NCBI GenBank assembly: GCA_009664345.1
Contig: CP043547.1
Location: forward strand, 3,562,709 to 3,626,708
From: Planctomycetales bacterium 10988
Lineage (GTDB): Bacteria; Planctomycetota; Planctomycetia; Pirellulales; Pb10988
DNA: 64,000 nt
Direction: 5' to 3'
Part shown: positions 61,556-64,000 of the stretch, piece after piece
Layout: each line of letters starts with the position of its first letter
How positions within the stretch are numbered: the stretch's first letter is position 1
The notes under the pieces: generated by a model
Seen by the model: the letters and a program-made list of their open reading frames with translations, nothing else
What the model was told of the DNA's origin: nothing
The model's database searches: none
Made by a program: the position numbers and the translations under genes

Positions 61556-62548
61556 TTAAGCTGCGGGAGATAGCGAAGCTTCCTTCACAAAATCCAAATA
61601 GTTTGGGCGGTCTGATGCCGCCTGATGCCGGAATACGTGTTTTACCTGTCCTGCTTCAAGCAGAAATACCCCTGGCATTTGGAACCCATCCCCAACCAAT
61701 TTTCCGACGCCGTGACCTTCCAACAAGCATGCGCGAAAACCGCGCGACCAAACTGGTCGTCCGAAAAGCTGATTTAGGTTTCCGCTCCCTAATCCAAAAG
61801 AACGATAAAGCCGCTGCTTTGGATCACTAAATCGCGGAATCTCTTCTAAATCGTACTTTTTAAAGAAGGCTTGGGCTTCTTCCTCGGCTCCCATATGGAC
61901 AATCGCTAGCTGGACGCCCGCCGTTTCCAGCTCTGACCGCTGGGTTTGCAGGTCAGCCAAAGCTTGGCGGCAGAAGGTACACCCTGCATGTCGCAAGAAA
62001 ACGACCAGGACCGGCTTGTTGGAAGAGAGTTCCGACAAGGTTTTACCGGTTTGGCTTTGTTGGGTTTGAATCAAATGCTCGCGATCGGCTTCCGCCTGGG
62101 CTAGTTGAACTTCCTCCCGATACCAATAACTTTTGCGGGCGTGAAGTAATATGAGTCCAAAAGGTACCCACCATACCAAATCGTTCAAAATCAACGACCA
62201 CCCAATACTCCAGGGGAAGTCGCCGTTGGCTGCGTAAAAGAGAAAACCAATCGGGTTGAGAACTTTTCCCAACAGGCCAATGAAGACCAACGGCCAATGC
62301 CGGGCTGGGTCAAAGGCGGCAATCGCGTACCCCACTCCAAAGAGCCCGATCATCATTCCAAGCCCTTGCCAGAACTGTAAATAGATCGGCATTTCCATCT
62401 CGGCCAGTTCGAAGAAGAGCCGCGGAAAGCAGAGCATCATGAACCCCCACAGTAGATTATAAGCGGCGGCCAGGGCCAGCACGACTTTCATCCAGCGGGG
62501 AGTGGGAAGCTGAAGAGTTGAATTAGAGAGCGGCAATCCGGGGGGCAT
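61556..62548 (-). CDS. membrane and peroxiredoxin-like (AhpC/TSA) fusion protein
   Basis: A 330-residue protein. Residues 20-137 hold four membrane helices (VVLALAAAYNLLWGFMMLCF, GLGMMIGLFGVGYAIAAF, WPLVFIGLLGKVLNPIGFLFY, LILNDLVWWVPFGLILLHA). Residues 175-320 form a thioredoxin-fold domain of the AhpC/TSA-like (PRXL2/SelL) type with redox pair C190-T-F-C193 in LRHAGCTFCRQAL and the FGLGSGNLNQLF segment. In SelL-type relatives this is a CxxC or UxxU motif. The domain faces the cytosol if the C-terminus is inside. Possibly a membrane-tethered thiol oxidoreductase; the electron donor is unknown. M20 is an alternative start. Confidence 0.87.
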   Translation of the reverse strand: MPPGLPLSNSTLQLPTPRWMKVVLALAAAYNLLWGFMMLCFPRLFFELAEMEMPIYLQFWQGLGMMIGLFGVGYAIAAFDPARHWPLVFIGLLGKVLNPIGFLFYAANGDFPWSIGWSLILNDLVWWVPFGLILLHARKSYWYREEVQLAQAEADREHLIQTQQSQTGKTLSELSSNKPVLVVFLRHAGCTFCRQALADLQTQRSELETAGVQLAIVHMGAEEEAQAFFKKYDLEEIPRFSDPKQRLYRSFGLGSGNLNQLFGRPVWSRGFRACLLEGHGVGKLVGDGFQMPGVFLLEAGQVKHVFRHQAASDRPNYLDFVKEASLSPAA

Positions 62549-62811
62549 GCAACCAAGTACCTTTGGGAAAATGGGGGATTTTTGGAGTCAAGAGGTGGAA
62601 GAAAGTACTTTCAACCTGCTATTCCTTTATAGCTCGTTTCGCTTATTTTCCAAGCTATTCCGCACGATGGAGCCTGCTGAACATCCGATTCTCCAGGAAA
62701 AACGGGAACCCTCCGACTACTCAAAAGTAGAGGAGCTTCAATAATGCCCACGGAATCACCACCTCTCAATGCAAACTATGCCAGGGATAAAGAGCCAGGG
62801 TCAATAACAGC

Positions 62812-64000
62812 ATGGCGGAACAGCAACTCGACAAAATGGAAGTCTCCCCCATTCTTCTCACGGGAGCAAGCGGCTATGTGGGAGGTCGCCTTGTGCGGGT
62901 TTTGCAAGAAGGGGGCTATCCGGTCCGCTGTATGACACGCCGACCGGAGTATCTTGCCCCGCGACTTCCGGATGGGTTGGAAGTGGTGCAAGGGGATGTG
63001 TTGGATGCGGATTCTCTCACGGAAGCCCTGGAAGGAATCAAGACGGCCTACTATCTTATCCACTCGATGGGCGGGAAAGATTCCTTTGAAGAACAAGACC
63101 GCAAGGCGGCGAGCAATTTTGCCCAGGCCGCTCGCGAGGCTGGCGTCCGCCGTATTATTTACCTTGGCGGATTGGGCGATCCGGAGAAGGATCTTTCTCC
63201 CCATCTGCGAAGTCGCCAAGAGGTGGGGAAGATTCTCCGCGAATCCGGTGTGCAAGTGATTGAGTTTCGGGCTTCGATTGTGTTGGGTTCCGGGAGTCTC
63301 TCTTATGAAATGATTCGGGCTTTGGTCGAGCGTCTTCCGGTGATGATCACGCCTCGTTGGGTCAATGAGTTGGCTCAACCGATCGCGATCGAAGATTTGC
63401 TCTCTTATTTATCGGCTGCATTGACGAAAAAGATCGAAGGTTCGCAAGTCTACGAAATCGGGGGGCCTGATCAAGTTTCTTACGAAGACTTGATGAAGGT
63501 CTACGCCCGACAACGAAAATTACATCGCTTGATGGTACCGGTCCCGTTTCTGACTCCGCGGCTTTCCAGCTTGTGGCTGACCATTGTAACGCCGCTCTAT
63601 GCAGGAGTCGGCAGGGAATTGATTAACAGCATTCGCAACCCGACGGTTGTTCAAGATGATCAGGCACTGCGAGATTTTTCGGTTCAGCCACGCGGCGTCC
63701 CGGAGGCGATCGCGCGAGCCTTGAGCAACGAAGATCAAGCGATTGCGGAGACAAGATGGTCGGATGCGCTTGCGAACGGGACCGGGAATGCCAGTTGGTC
63801 CGGCTTCCGCTTTGGCAATCGATTGATTGATTCTCGCATTATCCAAGTTCCGGCCACCGCCGAAGAGGCCTTTACGCCCATTCGAAAGATCGGTGGTGCT
63901 TCCGGCTGGTATTATGGAGAGTGGCTGTGGGCGGTTCGCGGTTGGCTTGATCTGCTCTTTGGAGGCGTCGGAATGCGTCGTGGACGCCGAGACCCGGATC
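62812..64000 (+). CDS. SDR-family NAD(P)-binding protein with DUF2867-like tail, 3' end missing
   Basis: The frame stays open to the window edge (at least 396 codons). It begins MAEQQLDKMEVSPILLTGASGYVGG at ATG 62812; a TAA lies in frame at 62788. Rossmann motif LLTGASGYVGGRLVRVLQEGG, then TAYYLIHSMGG, GVRRIIYLGGLGDP, SRQEVGKILRESGVQVIEFRASIVLGSGSLSYEMIRALVERLPVM; this is the ubiquinone/NAD-dependent atypical SDR pattern. The later part (AEEAFTPIRKIGGASGWYYGEWLWAVRGWLD) is the start of a DUF2867-like domain. Product and substrate unknown. It was not completed because the sequence ends. Confidence 0.85.
   Translation, partial: MAEQQLDKMEVSPILLTGASGYVGGRLVRVLQEGGYPVRCMTRRPEYLAPRLPDGLEVVQGDVLDADSLTEALEGIKTAYYLIHSMGGKDSFEEQDRKAASNFAQAAREAGVRRIIYLGGLGDPEKDLSPHLRSRQEVGKILRESGVQVIEFRASIVLGSGSLSYEMIRALVERLPVMITPRWVNELAQPIAIEDLLSYLSAALTKKIEGSQVYEIGGPDQVSYEDLMKVYARQRKLHRLMVPVPFLTPRLSSLWLTIVTPLYAGVGRELINSIRNPTVVQDDQALRDFSVQPRGVPEAIARALSNEDQAIAETRWSDALANGTGNASWSGFRFGNRLIDSRIIQVPATAEEAFTPIRKIGGASGWYYGEWLWAVRGWLDLLFGGVGMRRGRRDPD

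Overview
This 64 kb window is chromosomal DNA of a planctomycete (phylum Planctomycetota; I cannot support a genus). Several gene families point there: a PVC-type giant c-type cytochrome/dehydrogenase with HEAT repeats, three exported formylglycine sulfatases, two TIGR02996 leucine-rich-repeat proteins, Ser/Thr kinases with a shared N-terminal helical domain, a futalosine-pathway MqnD and an extremely cysteine-rich exported protein. Overall GC looks near 50%. Visibly AT-richer codon use appears around 11-15 kb, 22.7-24.4 kb, 33.4-35.7 kb and 47-48.6 kb. I saw no rRNA, tRNA, CRISPR array, insertion sequence or prophage.

Layout. 0-2.7 kb: complex I genes nuoA-C-D-(H), with no nuoB between A and C. 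2.9-5.2 kb: SMP-30 sugar lactonase, hisG and hisE. 5.3-11.7 kb: SRPBCC protein, Ser/Thr kinase, amidase, ankyrin protein and a small exported protein. 12.1-16.3 kb: exported mutarotase-sulfatase-sulfatase operon, convergent with a second kinase that ends at 16.4 kb. 18.7-22.5 kb: ADP-ribosylglycohydrolase, then the divergent sugar-nucleotide genes fcl and ugd. 22.7-30.2 kb: third sulfatase, SGNH-like lipoprotein, PVC cytochrome and DUF1697. 30.3-36.2 kb: ArsM-like methyltransferase and a MerC-like metal transporter that share a palindromic tail, a Gfo/Idh oxidoreductase, the LRR pair and a Fur-family regulator. 36.7-40.1 kb: degenerate kinase, MarR, SdpI-like protein and an epimerase. 41.2-46.4 kb: exported CCEPX-repeat protein, then an ATP-grasp/alpha-E fusion and a transglutaminase. 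46.4-51.6 kb: ligase-associated exonuclease, EboE and pyruvate phosphate dikinase. 52-60 kb: small membrane and BON proteins, rpsD, mqnD, SMI1/KNR4, PDZ protein, TIGR01777 epimerase and an RpoD/RpoS-like sigma factor. 60.5-64 kb: CarH-like regulator lacking the cobalamin histidine, a membrane-peroxiredoxin-like fusion and a truncated SDR gene.

The strongest structure not explained by genes is a set of paired, inward-facing arrays with strict 7-bp periodicity. They occur at four intergenic loci (22.5, 40.3, 45.3 and 48.7 kb). Each has a G-rich array on the left and a C-rich array on the right around 100-137 bp of unrelated sequence. At three loci they bracket the whole gap between neighbouring genes, starting at a stop codon or ending next to a start codon. 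The unit differs between loci. The architecture resembles the heptanucleotide STRR repeats of cyanobacteria, but arranged as inverted pairs.

Other points of interest are the CCEPX pentapeptide protein upstream of an amidoligase-like module, tandem TTTGAACG repeats between the sigma factor and the CarH-like gene, and overlapping Fur-type boxes in front of merC.
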